This document shows, piece after piece, positions 20,772 through 33,366 of a stretch of 64,000 bases of DNA. The translations under genes were made by a program, and so were the position numbers. Origin of the DNA: Tetmemena sp. SeJ-2015 (Eukaryota > Ciliophora > Spirotrichea > Sporadotrichida > Oxytrichidae); the NCBI GenBank assembly GCA_027382625.1, contig JAJKFJ010022536.1, positions 1 to 64,000 of the forward strand, written 5' to 3'. Position 1 is the first letter of the stretch. Every line of letters begins with the position of its first letter. A model generated the notes under the pieces. That model saw only the letters and a program-made list of their open reading frames with translations. It was not told the origin of the DNA and did no database searches.

Positions 20772-23364
20772 AGAACAACTCATACTCATTATGTTGAAGC
20801 AATTAGAAGAACTTTTATTCTGCTGTGGCAGCAATTCTACCATCAATCAAAACATATGATTTATTTAATTTTTGAAACAAATTTTTATATATTTAGAGTG
20901 AATTAATTTAGTGAAGACTCAGAGCTAATACACAGCTCAGTTGTACGAGGAGAGGGATTAGGATCTCAATGTGCAGATGGACAACTTTTTCAAGAGTTCT
21001 TTGCTTATTCCAGACCCCGATCGCTGCCTCACAACTCCTTTGAGAATTTAAGACAAAGATAACAACTACTAACCAATACATACCTCAACTGATGAGAACC
21101 AATTCGCAGCCTCACTCATACTTTAAATCAATTTCCACAATATTAATATACTAGGGAAGAGTGAGCAAGATGTGGATATAATAGGCATGAGCAGGTCCAT
21201 TCACATGCGATCACTCGAGAAAGAACAAAAGAAGAAGCAAAAACACTCTCGAAATGAAGGAGCACCCACGGTACAGATATTTTAAGACAACGGTCAATCA
21301 ACAGATACTATGAATTCAAATCTAAATTTGGTTGTAAATCCTCCATCCACTGATACTTTATAAGCAATCATCAAGGAAGCAAAGAGCTAGGTGCAGTAAC
21401 CAGTCAAGTTAAACTTCAATAACTCTATGTGCTTTCACTCGTATAATGATTCCTATGCTCAAAAGACTTAAGCTAATACCTCGGTCAATAACTCTAACCT
21501 TCACACCTAACGCACTCTTCAAACCTTATTCACTCCATCCTGCTAGGACCAAACTGAAAACACCTCTCCTTTTTAAACAAGAACAGTCAAAAGAAGCAGA
21601 CTCTTTTCAGAACAGAGCGAAAAAAGCTAATTCAAATAAACCGATCGGTCTCAATTAAATCAAACCTTAGCTCAGGCTATCAAATCTTCACTAAAAAACC
21701 CCAGCTTTTAATAGATAATTTATATCTTTCTACTTTAAATCTTTACAGGATTCTACAACTGCTTATGAAAGCAAAACAGTGACCAATGCTTCGAAGAAGC
21801 AATTTGATTTCTCTAAATATTTAATCATAAGTAAAAATAAATGGATCTTAAATAAGAAATTAATTGAAAACATTTTTCTTTAATCATGTATCTGTAAACA
21901 ATTTTGTTTAGTTAATTTCTAAGATATATGATTAACTAAACTTATATATTTTATTGATTTAAATTTTATGGAGGGAGTGTTCTAACAAAAGTCTGGGCAA
22001 AAACGTATTTATTTTTCACTTAACTCATAAATATAAAAAGTTAGACAAAAAGATTGCTATGAAATATAGACTTTTCATAAATTACTTTTAATTTAAATTT
22101 TAAGTAGGAGGGTGCTAACCTTTTATCTTTATGCTAAAATAGTTTAATTTATATCCTATTTTATAGGTTTTAAATCTAATAGAAATAAAAGCTATTTTAA
22201 AAATTAAAATTTGTTGATTTCTCAAAAGATGTGGTAAAGAAGAATAGCGATAAAGAAAAGTTGGCTGAGGAAGGAACAAAACATTCAAACAAAGTTTAGT
22301 CTGAGTCTTAGGAACAAAATTATTAAAATCGATAAGTCATTGAAAGCTTCAACCTAAGAGCAACCAAAACTATCAACAAAAGCTCTTCTAAAACTTCAAT
22401 ACATAAGAATAATCTCAAAGAGCAACTCTAGTTCATTCATTTATTTCATTAAATTATAGTAAAATAGAGAGGAAGTCTATTGCATAGAAGAAGAACAGCA
22501 TTAAGGAGTTTTAATTTTACCAGGCTCCATTTTTAAAGCAAGAACAAATCAGATACAGACCTTCAGATTCCTAATAAGATCTTACTCTATTATATTTATC
22601 ATATTTGCTACTTTAATTCTCTTGTTTCTTTGGAATCCAAAATATCTATGAAATCTTTGTTCAAATTATTTAATTTATATATAAATATGCAAGTGTATTT
22701 TAATATATTTTTAGATTCATTATATTTTTAAAACTATAAAATAGAGTGATTTTTTATGAATTATTAAAAATTATGGATAAATTATAATAATAAAAAGGGT
22801 AATTCAACTCTTTCTTGTTAATTAAAAAAAACTTTAGATCTTAAATTCTATTCTAAATCTCCTTACATCCATGCTGCCAAATTATATGAAAATAGCACTT
22901 CTTTCTTAATAGAGAGCATTTTACATTAAATTTAAATGAATCTTTAAATCTGATAAGTATCTTAGGAAAACTATTTAAATATATTTTGAGAAATATATAA
23001 TTATATTGAATAAATAAATTGAGATGAACTCTTCGTTTATGAATCCTCGGGGAAGTGTAAAGAGAAACGCCCAGGAGTATTTATACTGTGATAGAAATGA
23101 TTCAATGATACTAAGTGTTTTGAAAGAAGAAAAGGAAACTGTCGCAGATGGAGAGGATGAAATGACAATTCTAAATCTTAAATAGAGTGTGGCTGTTCAA
23201 GGAGTTTAGGAAGCTGCTTATCTAGATACAGATGGACAGATATTTAAGACTTCATCCTCAATGAATAACTTCTCCAACTTCATTATTGATATCAACTCAA
23301 ACATAAACGGCCCATAATAACCAAACAAATTGTATTCTACTTATAAAAATGCCTATAATCAGAG
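20772..23364 (+). CDS. Scrambled gene for a Gln/Ser-rich protein (MDS order 5-2-3-4-1)
   Basis: MDS1 is 23024-23364 (ATG 23024, MNSSFMNPRGSVKRNAQEY). It joins MDS2 (20919-21704) through pointer TCAGAG (23359-23364 = 20919-20924), giving NAYNQ|SQYTAQLYEE in frame. MDS2 has no ATG of its own near its start. MDS2 joins MDS3 (21746-21813) through CAG, with one base missing in an A run at about 21690. MDS3 joins MDS4 (22214-22547) through the 10-bp pointer TTGATTTCTC (21804, 22214), giving KKQFDFS|KDVVKKN. A 29-nt GT-AG intron (22431-22459) lies in MDS4. MDS4 joins MDS5 (20772-20859) through AGAACAA (22541, 20772), giving LKQEQ|LILIMLKQLEELL and the only stop, TGA 20857. The total is 521 codons. 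The product is polar, Asn/Gln/Ser-rich and lysine-rich near SLEKEQKKKQKHS. No domain recognised. Confidence 0.75.
21804..22213. other. 410-bp IES with 10-bp pointer
   Basis: AT-rich non-coding DNA bounded by exact TTGATTTCTC repeats at 21804-21813 and 22214-22223. Removal with one repeat copy restores the frame of the flanking gene. Confidence 0.8.
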
Positions 23365-23611
23365 TTTATAAGAACCAGTCTCAAGGAATTTTATATTTAC
23401 CTGGACATTAATCATTAATTTAAATTTTTAACTCAAATAATTTTCACAGCAAGTTTAATTAAATAAACTAACTATTTTGATAGATATCTATAGACAATTG
23501 AAATTAAAAGATATATACTTTAAATTTTCATTATGAATCTGATTATTATTTTAGCTAGTTCTTTAACTTAAAGTGTATTAATTAAACAGCATTTTAATTG
23601 ATATATCCAAA

Positions 23612-25636
23612 ATGAGCAGGAACAACAGTGGAAATATCAACTCTGCTATTGGAGCCAACAACTAGAATAATTTTCTTTCAGCACTCAGAGCTAGCAATTA
23701 TTCTGCCTTTGACGCAGCCTAGCCTCCCGCAACCCCTCCAATACCTCGGGATTCTAATTATAAGGAACCCAAGGAATAACCAGAGCCCACTAAGATAGGC
23801 AAATTTATAAGAACATGCGATTTATATGCTTAGCCGATTTATATCACTTACAAGAAAGACAGTTATTACCGCACAATTGTTGGAGGAATATGCGCAATCA
23901 CTGTTGGTATTTTGGTTCTTTGGTATTCAATTGAGTAAATAGTTTCAATGGCTTAAGGTACTTACAACCTTTCAAACGCCTCAACATATATTGACGAAGA
24001 TCAAACAGAGGTTTATTACATCGATAGAAGCAAGTTTAATGTTGCAGTTTAAGTTGGAGGTTTTGGAACTTATAAAAATGTTAACCTTACTCGCTACGTA
24101 ATTCCTTAGTTTGCTTTTGTTACATATGACAGTGATACAGGCAACGCTAATTTCCAGTATATAGATAGTATTCCATGCACATAAGAGATATTTGACTGGT
24201 CAACTAAGGGCAAACTCATTTCAGACTTTTCTTGTCCAAATACTCAGACCTTCGAGTTATTTGGTCAAGAAACAAGCTCTAAATCTTAAGAGTTTATGTT
24301 CTTACTTCAAGAATGTACCAAGGTCTCATAAAATCCTACACAAGACTGCGAAGACCAATAAGTAATCACCAAGGCAATATCAAATATATTCATAGATATA
24401 GCTATATAGTCTAAGTTATTCGATCCTAACAACTACCGTGAATAAAACTCTCTCTAGAACACAGTCACGTTTTTTAGACAGTATCTAGTCAGTGGATAAT
24501 ACTCAGTCAGAGAGTATAGAGTTTCCTAAAATTCAGTAGATTTACAGGATCATCTGTTTACCTTCTTCTGGAACTCTGGAGGATCCTTGAATAGCGATAA
24601 ATGGAAGTTCTATGACTTGAGTTTCTTCTCCACTCAATTCTTTGATTCAACTGTATCTAGATTCGAAAGTCTAGGAATTATTAACTACAAATTTACATAA
24701 TCGTAGGCACAGAATACTTTGACTCTTTAAACTCAGTCGCTCTCAGGTCTGATTTCTTCTGTGGGAGGTTTCTTTAGTTTGATTAACATGCTTTTGGGAT
24801 ATGCTCTTTACAAATAGTAATTAAAACTTAATTATATATTGCACAAATTCTAGTGCTTTAGATATGAGGCATCGCTAATGAAAAGGCTGTTCCACTAAAA
24901 CAAAGAAGAAGGTGACGATCCTCATCATGTCGACCTTCACATCAATGACGATAAAGAAGAGTAAGAAATTATTTAGAAAATTTATATTGAACAGTATAGA
25001 GGCAGTTGAGTTGGAAGAGCAACTCAAGAAAACCAGGGAGCTTTTTATGTCTAAGAAGCTCTCTATGAAGAGATTTGCAAATTCTATAATGGCATCACAT
25101 ATTAATTAATTTTACCTCATATAATTTGAATGGAGACTAAGAACTTCCTGCTTCAGTACATATAAACGACAAAGAAATACTACATCTCACTCTGATATAA
25201 TTTATTATAAATAAGATTAATCTGGGACTGGTTCCAATTTTACTTTCAGTGTTGCATGTGCTGTTGCAAGGAGAGACGCAGAAGACTTCGTATCCTATCT
25301 CACAGATATGAGTGTGCAAAGGAGAAGCTGTATTATGATCTTGACATCTTAGAGAACATTAAGACAATCAGGAATTCTAAGTTTGTAATAGCATCCTACC
25401 TCAAGAAATACCAAAGACAACTCATCAAAAATTTCAAAGTGTATAATGTTGATAATCGCAGCATAGGCAAGAAGAGACCATATACTCTTTAAAGACTCAT
25501 CGATAAAGTAGATCTTAAGAGAGAAGTAGACAGAAAGATAACTTATAAAATAACAGAGGACGAGGAAGAAGTAACTGTCTCACCTAGTATTACTCAACCT
25601 AGGTTTAGACATTCAACTTATGCTTAGCTCTTATGA
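23612..25636 (+). CDS. Two-TM membrane protein of a ciliate family
   Basis: ATG 23612 opens a 465-codon frame to TGA 25007: a polar Asn/Ser/Pro-rich N-terminus, KIGKFIRTCDLYAQPIYITY, a TM segment (TIVGGICAITVGILVLWYSI, about residues 91-110), a long extracellular-type domain (SKFNVAVQVGGFGTYKNVNL and SIPCTQEIFDW) and a second TM (ISSVGGFFSLINMLLGYALY). Past 25007 coding continues in other frames (ALYEEICKFYNGITYQLILP; then 25230-25636 with CCMCCCKERRRRLRILSHRY and YDLDILENIKTIRNSKFVIA). The Cys-Arg block and basic tail complete a protein of roughly 650 residues, so about 25007-25230 holds one or more IESs, an intron or indels that I could not place exactly. The broken copies at 165-1925 and 14985-16345 are paralogues. 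Function unknown; probably a plasma-membrane or endomembrane protein. Confidence 0.75.
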
Positions 25637-25810
25637 GCATACCACCAAAGAGAGGATAAACAATCAAATCAAAATCCCATCAACATATCATAATCAAATT
25701 ATTATCTATGAAAACTACTTGATTCTTATTAAACTGCTTGAATGACATGAATTTGTTTTGTAAATATTGTAAGAAATAATAATTTGAGGAAGGTATTATA
25801 ATTAATAAAA

Positions 25811-27244
25811 ATGATGCAAGCTACCAAGTCAGCTCTGAAGAAAGAATTGAGCTCTGGCACTCTATTGTAAGCAGCTGCAAACAACGCTCATCAGAAAATA
25901 TCCCTTGGGCAATAAGTGCCTCAGAGAAACTATCAGCTTCAGAGATTGCACGTCCATGAGAGTCAATTCAGAAACTCCATCTCAGGCATTCAAGCCACTC
26001 TCTTTGGAGCTACTAGTGCTTTGGGTTCAGTCACTGGAGGCATGCTATCTCGCTTCGGCTCTCACGTTATCTATCCCTACATAAATACACAAAAACAAAA
26101 AGTGTTATTTTAATTAAATATATTTGTTAAGAGTGTATGATGATCACTCGTTAAAAGACTCAAATGTGGTAATTTCTTGCATTGGATCTCACGTGTGGGC
26201 AAAGACTGAACAGGATTTCGAGGACTCTAATATTAGAGTTCCTATGGCTATTGCCAAAGCAGCTAAAAACAGCGGCAAATACAAAAAACTTAAAACTTAT
26301 AAATTATTAACATGAATTAATTATTTTTGTCCTACAGAAACTCAAACACGATTTGGGATAGTAGATTCAAGGAAGTAAAGACCACTGCTGATTTGGGTCA
26401 CAAAGGCTTACATTAAGCTTACTGATTTTACTAGTGAGAAGGAGATTGCTCACTCGTTTTATTAGATATTGTTAAAACAGCAGCAAAGTTAAGAGATTTA
26501 TCTATCTCTCAGCTGCAGGAGCAGACCCTATATTCATTTTATCTGTAATGACCCTAACTCACACAGCAGAAGACTTCGCACGAAGTGGATTGGAGAGCAA
26601 GAGGTTAAAGCCATCTTCCCAGATGTGACCATCCTCCGCCCTACCTACATCTTCAACATGCTGCATTCAAACGTACTCTTGGAGGCAAGTGGGGAATGCA
26701 GTTGAAGATGTTCAACCGCATGAACTGGCAAATTGAAGGAATGAACAGCACCTTCCAACCTGTCTATGTCAATGATGTCGCTCTCGCCATTAACTCATTT
26801 AAAAAGCGTAAAATCTCTAATAAGCATCTTTGACTCTACAATTATTACAATTGATTCTGAACTGCCTTAAAATGGAGGAGACAATCGGATAGTCATATGA
26901 CTTGGGTGGTCCCAACACACTCACCTACGAAGAGATGTATGAAGCCTTCTTCAACAACTCAGGAGTCAAGCCCTACACTGTCTTAGTTCCTCTTGAGTAA
27001 GCTTACGAGTACTACCACTACAAGTTTATCAATCTTCTATCGCAACATATTCCGCTACTGGCTAACTCCTGAGTTCATGACCACTGAGGCTCAGAAACTC
27101 ATTGTCAACCCTGATAACAAAAACTTCTCCGACCTCTATATCAAGCCAGTTAGTTTTGGCCAAAAGGTTGGAGAGTATGTGCAGGACATCACCTGGGCTT
27201 ACAATGCTCAAGACTCCACCAAGAGAGAGGACGTAAACAACTGA
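25811..27244 (+). CDS. NDUFA9: NDUFA9-like complex I 39-kDa subunit, scrambled
   Basis: NAD(P)-binding, atypical short-chain dehydrogenase subunit of mitochondrial complex I. MDS1 25811-26081 (from MMQATKSALKKELSS to the Rossmann start LFGATSALGSVTGGMLSRFG and HVIYPY); MDS2 26331-26458 (YRNSNTIWDSRFKEVKTTAD, LTDFTSEKEIAHS); MDS3 26144-26279 (LKDSNVVISCIGS); MDS4 26483-26530 (VKRFIYLSAAGAD); MDS5 26550-26656 (TKWIGEQEVKAIFPDVTILR); MDS6 26666-26804; MDS7 26867-27030; MDS8 27032-27244. Physical order is 1-3-2-4-5-6-7-8. Pointers: 1/2 CCTACA, 2/3 TCACTCGTT, 3/4 GCAAA, 4/5 GACCCTA, 5/6 TTCAA, 6/7 TTAAAA, 7/8 ATC. All joins are in frame apart from one extra base in AAAGG near 26405. The assembled product is 387 aa, close to the usual size (about 370-400). 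Confidence 0.9.
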
Positions 27245-27487
27245 TGCAGTCAACATCGTTGTCTTATTCTTCTGCAAGTGTCTGCAAGGGCTTTGCGCAC
27301 TTCAGAGGACAGATATAATTATTTAAATCTTCTTTTTTCATTCTCAAGCATATGTTTTCGCAAATTTGCTTAGACACTGAAATGATGATAGAGTGTTAAT
27401 TCTTTCTGGTTGAAGAAACTTTGTTTTGAATTTGAAGTTAAAGTTAAAGAAAATAAAATAAGTTAGAATAGTAAAGATTATAAATAA
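27245..27487. other. Short intergenic region
   Basis: Separates the NDUFA9 and carboxypeptidase genes, which read in the same direction. AT-rich toward the right end; no motif recognised. Confidence 0.5.
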
Positions 27488-30400
27488 ATGAAATTATTGC
27501 AGCACAGTCAAAACTAACTGGCTTTCAACGAAGCTAAAATCAACGACCGTCCACACTCAGGAGGCCAGGACAATTTAATTATCAATTCTTACCCTTATTC
27601 ACATTTTAAATATACTGAACAGCATTTTCAAGAACTCTTACACCTATTTATTGTTTGAGTTATGTATAAACTAGATTTTGCAAAATTTGCATACATTAGA
27701 CAATTCCTGAGACCCTTAGGATGGTGGACTAGAGAGCTTGGCTAATATCAAAGAGCATTTAAATTGCAACACCACCACTCAGCGCTAACTTAACACGGCT
27801 AACCATAATAACCTCTAAAGGGCCCAAGATCAAGATCAGAAAACTAGCCATACTGCAGCAGGTGCTAATATCGCTGTAAATAATTGCCACACAAATCTAT
27901 TTCTCTACCCCAGAGAATATGTTAATGTAATCGACAAAAATGACAAGAGTAATTACGATAACACTTACTTCAAACTATTCAGAGATAGGGAAGACTAACC
28001 TAAAGGTAACACCTCAGCAAGTAAATACCAGAAAGACAACTCCTTAAACAACGGCATAATTGACTATAACTAGAACTTGCTCGCTGGCGAGAGCTTTTTT
28101 AATAAGAATGAATAAAGTAGCCTAGCCAAAGACAAAGGTGTTGAAGCATCTGTAACGCAGTTCATGTCAAATCCCTCCCACTCTTTTTACTCAGATGGAG
28201 CATCCTAGTTTAACACCAGTCATCTAAATAATATCCACTCCTCCACTAAATTCACTGATAAGGATTCTGTGCTTCATTCCCTCAAGCAAACTCTAAACAC
28301 GAAATCTAAGATTGCCGAAACGTCTTAAGCTTCAAAATTACATAGTCATCTTCTTGGAGGGAACATCACTAACTCAGATCAATACACAACCACCTCAACT
28401 CAAAATAATAATTTTCTTCAATCAAGATCCTCAAGCACCCCTCTCAATAACTACTCCTCACAAACAGTAGTTAACCCAAGCAATTTAAATCTTACTTAGA
28501 TGAATATCAATACATCGTCTAACCTAGTAATAAATAATCATACTTCTAATGCTCTCGCTGGTGTACTTAGCATCAACAGTATTTTATAGTAACTAGGAGG
28601 GTAGGCAACTAATGGAAACATAGTTAATGCTGCAAGAGAAGCTGCTCAATCAAGACTTCAAATGCTGTAACCAACTTATCACTTCAATAAGAAATATATT
28701 CACCAACCAAGCTACGCAAAAGCAATCAATTTAGTCTACCACTAGAGTAGGGAAATAAGACTAGATCCTGACTGTGCCTTTTAGCAAAATTTAATAACTA
28801 TTGATGCCTTAATTGACTTCTAGATATAATATTTTTGCTTTGGATATTATAACTTCTATCAAACTAAAGGAGTGAAGTTGTTTCCGAACACAGGAAGAGA
28901 ACTAGAGGTAGATGAAGAGCCAGAGGCACTATATAAATACATTAGGCTGACCATAGCACTTGCTCTGAAGCTGGTAAGTAAATATCAAGTGATATTATGT
29001 CATGTGAACTTCATTATTTTAGTGAAATAAATTAATTAATTTTAGAAAAGAAACTGCATTAAGGAATAATTCAGGAGCTTAACAACTTTAACAAGGAAAA
29101 GCTAAATACGATCCCTCTTATGTATCGAATGGTCAAAGACACGACCCTCTTCTTCAATTCTAAATTTGAGTCAGGAAATCTTCGTGAAGTTGAAAAGGTT
29201 AACGAATTTGAATACAATCTATCTAAATTTTGATTTCAACACTCTCAATTACACTCAATGGTACTATTTCTCTGTGAGAAATATCAAGAAAGGTAAAAGA
29301 TTTCTGGCCTTAATAATTTATAGGTTACGCTTACAAGTTCAATATAATGAATTTGTAAAAAGACGATAGTTCTTACAGTAATGGAATGAAGCCATTCGTC
29401 TACTCAATGACAAAAAATAGAGAAGCAAATACAAATTAGTGGGCTAGAGGTTGTCAAAATGTAAACTATTTTAAGAATCCTCTTAAAACCAAGCACCGAG
29501 AATCCGCTGTAAATTGATTTTCTTCCCCTTAAGTCTTATAGCCAGATTACGAGTATGATGAAGATAACATCCCTTGTTATGTCTATGAAGATGAAGAGTC
29601 TCAAATGGCCACACTTAATACTCTTTCATTTTCCTATACCTTTGAGTACGATAATGACACTGTGTTTTTCGCTCATTTTCAACCATATACTTATGGAGAT
29701 CTAAAGGATTATATCTACTCACTCAAGAAAAGAGGAACTCCTGAATTTGTCAAAAATACTCTCAGAGTACAAAAATTATGTGATACTATCCAAGGAAATA
29801 CTTGCTACGTACTATCAATCTCAGAAAATATTTATGAGTCAAATATGCACAAGCAGGTGATATATCTTACATCACGAGTTCATCCAGGAGAAAGCAACTC
29901 CTCATTTATGGTTCAAGGGGCGATAGATTTTCTGATGTAGTAAAATAATAAGGAAGCTTAGCAACTTAGAGAGAATTTCATTTTCAAGATAATTCCTATG
30001 CTAAATCCAGATGGTGTTATTAAGGGAAATTATAGATGCAATATATTAGGAGTTGATCTAAATAGGAGATGGCTGAATCCTTCGAAGCTATTGCATCCTA
30101 CGATTTATTATGCTAAGTAATTGGGAAAGTCTTGTCACTCAGACCATTAGATAATCATGTTTTGTGATATGCATGGTCACAGCAGGAAAAGGAATGTGTT
30201 TATGTATGGGTGCGTTAGTGGGCAGTCAGATATGAATTAGCACCGTAACAACAACTTGATAAGACTAATTCCTTACCTATTCAGTCAAAAGAGTAAACTG
30301 TTTAGTTTCACTGATTGCAAGTTTGCAAATGAGAAGGAGAAAGAATCTACTGCTAGATTAGTCCTTTTTAAAGAGTTCTAAGTCATGAACAGCTACACTC

Positions 30401-33192
30401 TTATCATTTATTATAAGTGACTTACTCTTGAGTCTACTTTTTATGCACCCTTGAATAAGCAACTTAAGAAGAAGTAGGTAGTGGATGAGGAATTCCAAAT
30501 AAAAGCAGATGAACTAGTAACTGTAGGTGTGGATCTTTGCTAGACACTCACTTAAATCCTTCAGAGCAAGATTCTTAAAAAGAAATTCGTGTCTGATTTA
30601 AAAGGTGGCGACACTGTAAATGGCAACAATATTCAGATTAATATCCCATAGCCATAGGTTCTTAAAGAGAGTACACTCAATTAGAAGATTAACTAAGCAA
30701 CTAAAGACAAAGATAAGGAAAAAGATACTCCAGCAAATGCGCTCTCGACAACTCAAACCAATCCAATCAGATAGTCTTGGAATGAAACTTCTAATCAAAA
30801 TTAAAATTCTGTAAACTAGGCTGCTCTAAGGAAAAAGACACAAAGAACAGGTTTGTAAGCAGCCTAATAAGCTAATGACAAGAACTCTTCAACCATGACT
30901 TAATAACCTTAGCCTTCCTCTAAGATATCATACATTACTAATTTTTATTAAAGAAGATGATGCTCTAATAAGCACATACATAGTCAAGTTTCAAATAATA
31001 GGTGACTAAAGCTAATGTGATAGAGCCTCCTACTTAGGTAGATGCAATTCTTATAGATTAATTCGTAAACCTTGGCAAAGGGAAAGGATCCGTGCCAGAT
31101 TACTATAATAGAATCACAATCAATAATTTAAAGAACTCTTAAGGAATTCAACAAACTGTTGGAAATAATAATCCTTAAGCTGGATTACACCATTCATAGA
31201 CACCTATGAAGAAAGGCCCAAAAAAGTAGCAAAGTAACACATCAACATAAAAACAGAATTCAGCCATAAGTATGGTAGGGAACAGCACTGGCTAGATAGG
31301 ATCATAAGGAGGAGGTCGAGATATAAAAGGTGCAAAAGGAAATACTTCTCAAAGCTAATAGAGGCCTTAGAATATAAATGGGGCCACACTTATTGGTATA
31401 ATAAACCCAAGCGAAAGTAATTAAGTGATTGCAATGGCATAGTATTCAAATGAGGTTTTCCCAAATATAATCAAGAATAACAGTCACGCATAGAAATAAT
31501 CTTCCCTCAATAATTAATCTTCCTATTTTTAAATGAAATTAGAATCATAATTAACTGAGAAGGCCAATAACTACAGTGCCAGCTTCTTAAACACAAATGA
31601 TTAACAGTAACTAAACAATTAATACTTCTCAGTCAAAGCAACCCTCTCAATTTTCAATTCTTTAGCAAGAATAATAAAACTATCAACAGTAGTTTTAATA
31701 AAGCTAAACCTAGAGCAAGTTTGGAGGGAAGGTATTTTATTAGCCCTCCACTTCTTCTAATCATCACGACTTCAAATCAAGCAACCAGAATATCCACAAT
31801 TTTTCAAATTAACTCTCAAGCATCAGCAATCTTGATTTATCCTACCAAACAGCTGCAAACTAGATACAATAATTGAATAATTCAGTTTCTCCTGCTCCCA
31901 AAATGTCTAATCCAATTATACAGAGGGCTTTAGAAGAACAAACCTCCAATAATACTCCAGGGATAAGCAATTATTCCTCGCAGAGCAAGCAAAGAAAGCC
32001 TTAAAGTTAAATTTACTAGCATGGGGTGCTTGGTTCTCACAGAAGGAAAATAATTGACAAACTAAATAGCTTCAAAATGTTCTAGCAATCTCAATAATAG
32101 TCACTGAACTAAATTTAACAATAGCAGCAATAACTTTAATACCAAGATATTTAATATGAAAGTGAAAATATTTAAATATTTTTAAATTATCCCATTAAAA
32201 GAGGCTATACTAGATCTTTTTATTTAAATTTTATTATCTTTAAATTATATTTTTCAAAATATATCCTTTATTAAATTCTAAAACAAATATAGAATTATTA
32301 ACATAAAGTACTAAAAAATAATATTTTGCTAAGCTTCTTAATTTTGAAGAATAGTAACACAACTAAATAATATCTCAGCAGAATACTTAGCACAAGCTCA
32401 CTAGTAACCTCATTTATCACAAAGCTCAAGTATTCTGAATACAAGTACGACTCTGACAGCCATTAACTACTTCTTCAATCAGCAGAATAATTTAGGAAGC
32501 CAAGAGTCCTTACTCTTAAATTAAAACACAGAGGGAAGTGGACCTAGTAATCAGGCTACAGTTATCCATCAAGGCAGTATTGCTTAGTCGGTTCTAAGAC
32601 ATTATAACTAGTTAAACAATACGCAGCCTCACAACATTAGACAGATTCACTATCTTATTTTAAGATTGAAGTTGGGTAGATATCTCCAAAGAATGTTAAT
32701 CTTCCCAATCTAATGAGTGGCACTAAGACATCTAATGAGTTCAACCGTAGCAATCAGCTGCCTCCTCATCACTCCACTGCAAATAACCATCACCATCATC
32801 ATCCTCCTTAGCATTCTCACTCTGCAGTCAATCAAACTATGACACTTCATACTGCCTACTCAGATAATGTGCAATCCAATATAAGTACCAGCAGCAATCA
32901 TCTTCCAATAGGTACTCAGACTGCCCAAAACTTTAACCAGGCCATCAATCTATATAGCTTTGGTCACCCCTCTGCCTCTAACTAAAGTTATGAAGCAGCA
33001 ACCAAGCCTGGAAAGACTACACCTCTTAATCTCCTTAATTAGAATCAAAGATTCATATTATAATCATACATTTTAAGATATGAAGGGATCATTAACACAG
33101 CAATCAAGTAGAACCTAAATAGCAAAGATGAATTCAAGTATCTTAATGAAGACGAGAAACTTTAGTCGAATCATGCTAATATAAATAAATGA
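27488..33192 (+). CDS. Cytosolic carboxypeptidase (M14, AGBL/CCP family)
   Basis: CCP enzymes remove glutamates from tubulin tails and control ciliary microtubules. After a polar N-terminus (ATG 27488), the CCP N-domain appears at 29080-29420 ([37 protein letters not shown]). The zinc site HPGES is at 29881-29895, with NPDGV and LGVDLNRRW downstream, [12 protein letters not shown] at 30160-30190 and the catalytic Glu in SYTLE|STFY. That Glu is reached by removing a 27-nt IES (ACTCTT pointers at 30397 and 30424). Two short GT-AG introns are visible (29293-29323, 29509-29541). A very long Gln/Asn-rich tail continues, through frame changes near 30950, 31620 and 31745 and an AT-rich insertion at about 32165-32350, to TGA 33190. 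The join between the first MDS and about 27710, and the junction near 28974-29046, are unresolved. Confidence 0.85.
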
Positions 33193-33366
33193 GATAAATA
33201 TAAAACTCAAATTTACATTTATAACAATAATTTATAGAAATAAAAAATCTCATAGATTGATAATAAACATGAAACTTAAATCTTAAAAATGTATTACTTT
33301 ACAACTTTTATATAGCAATAGGGAATTAATTTAAATAGCTATAGGGAATCATGAATATTAGTTTGA
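33193..33366. other. Convergent gene junction
   Basis: AT-rich spacer between the plus-strand carboxypeptidase and the minus-strand USP. No terminator-like structure recognised. Confidence 0.4.

Noticed and set aside
22431..22459. IES in MDS4 of the permuted gene
   Set aside because: The segment begins GT and ends AG, has no pointer repeat and keeps frame as a 29-nt intron, so it was called an intron.
26993..27244. Independent small ORF in another frame at the end of NDUFA9
   Set aside because: It is the last MDS of NDUFA9 read past the ATC-A-ATC break, not a separate gene.
28974..29046. Canonical intron starting GTAAGT in the carboxypeptidase
   Set aside because: A GT...TTTTAG excision gives the wrong phase for the following conserved block. 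An AAG-bounded excision gives the right phase, so the nature of this gap is left open.
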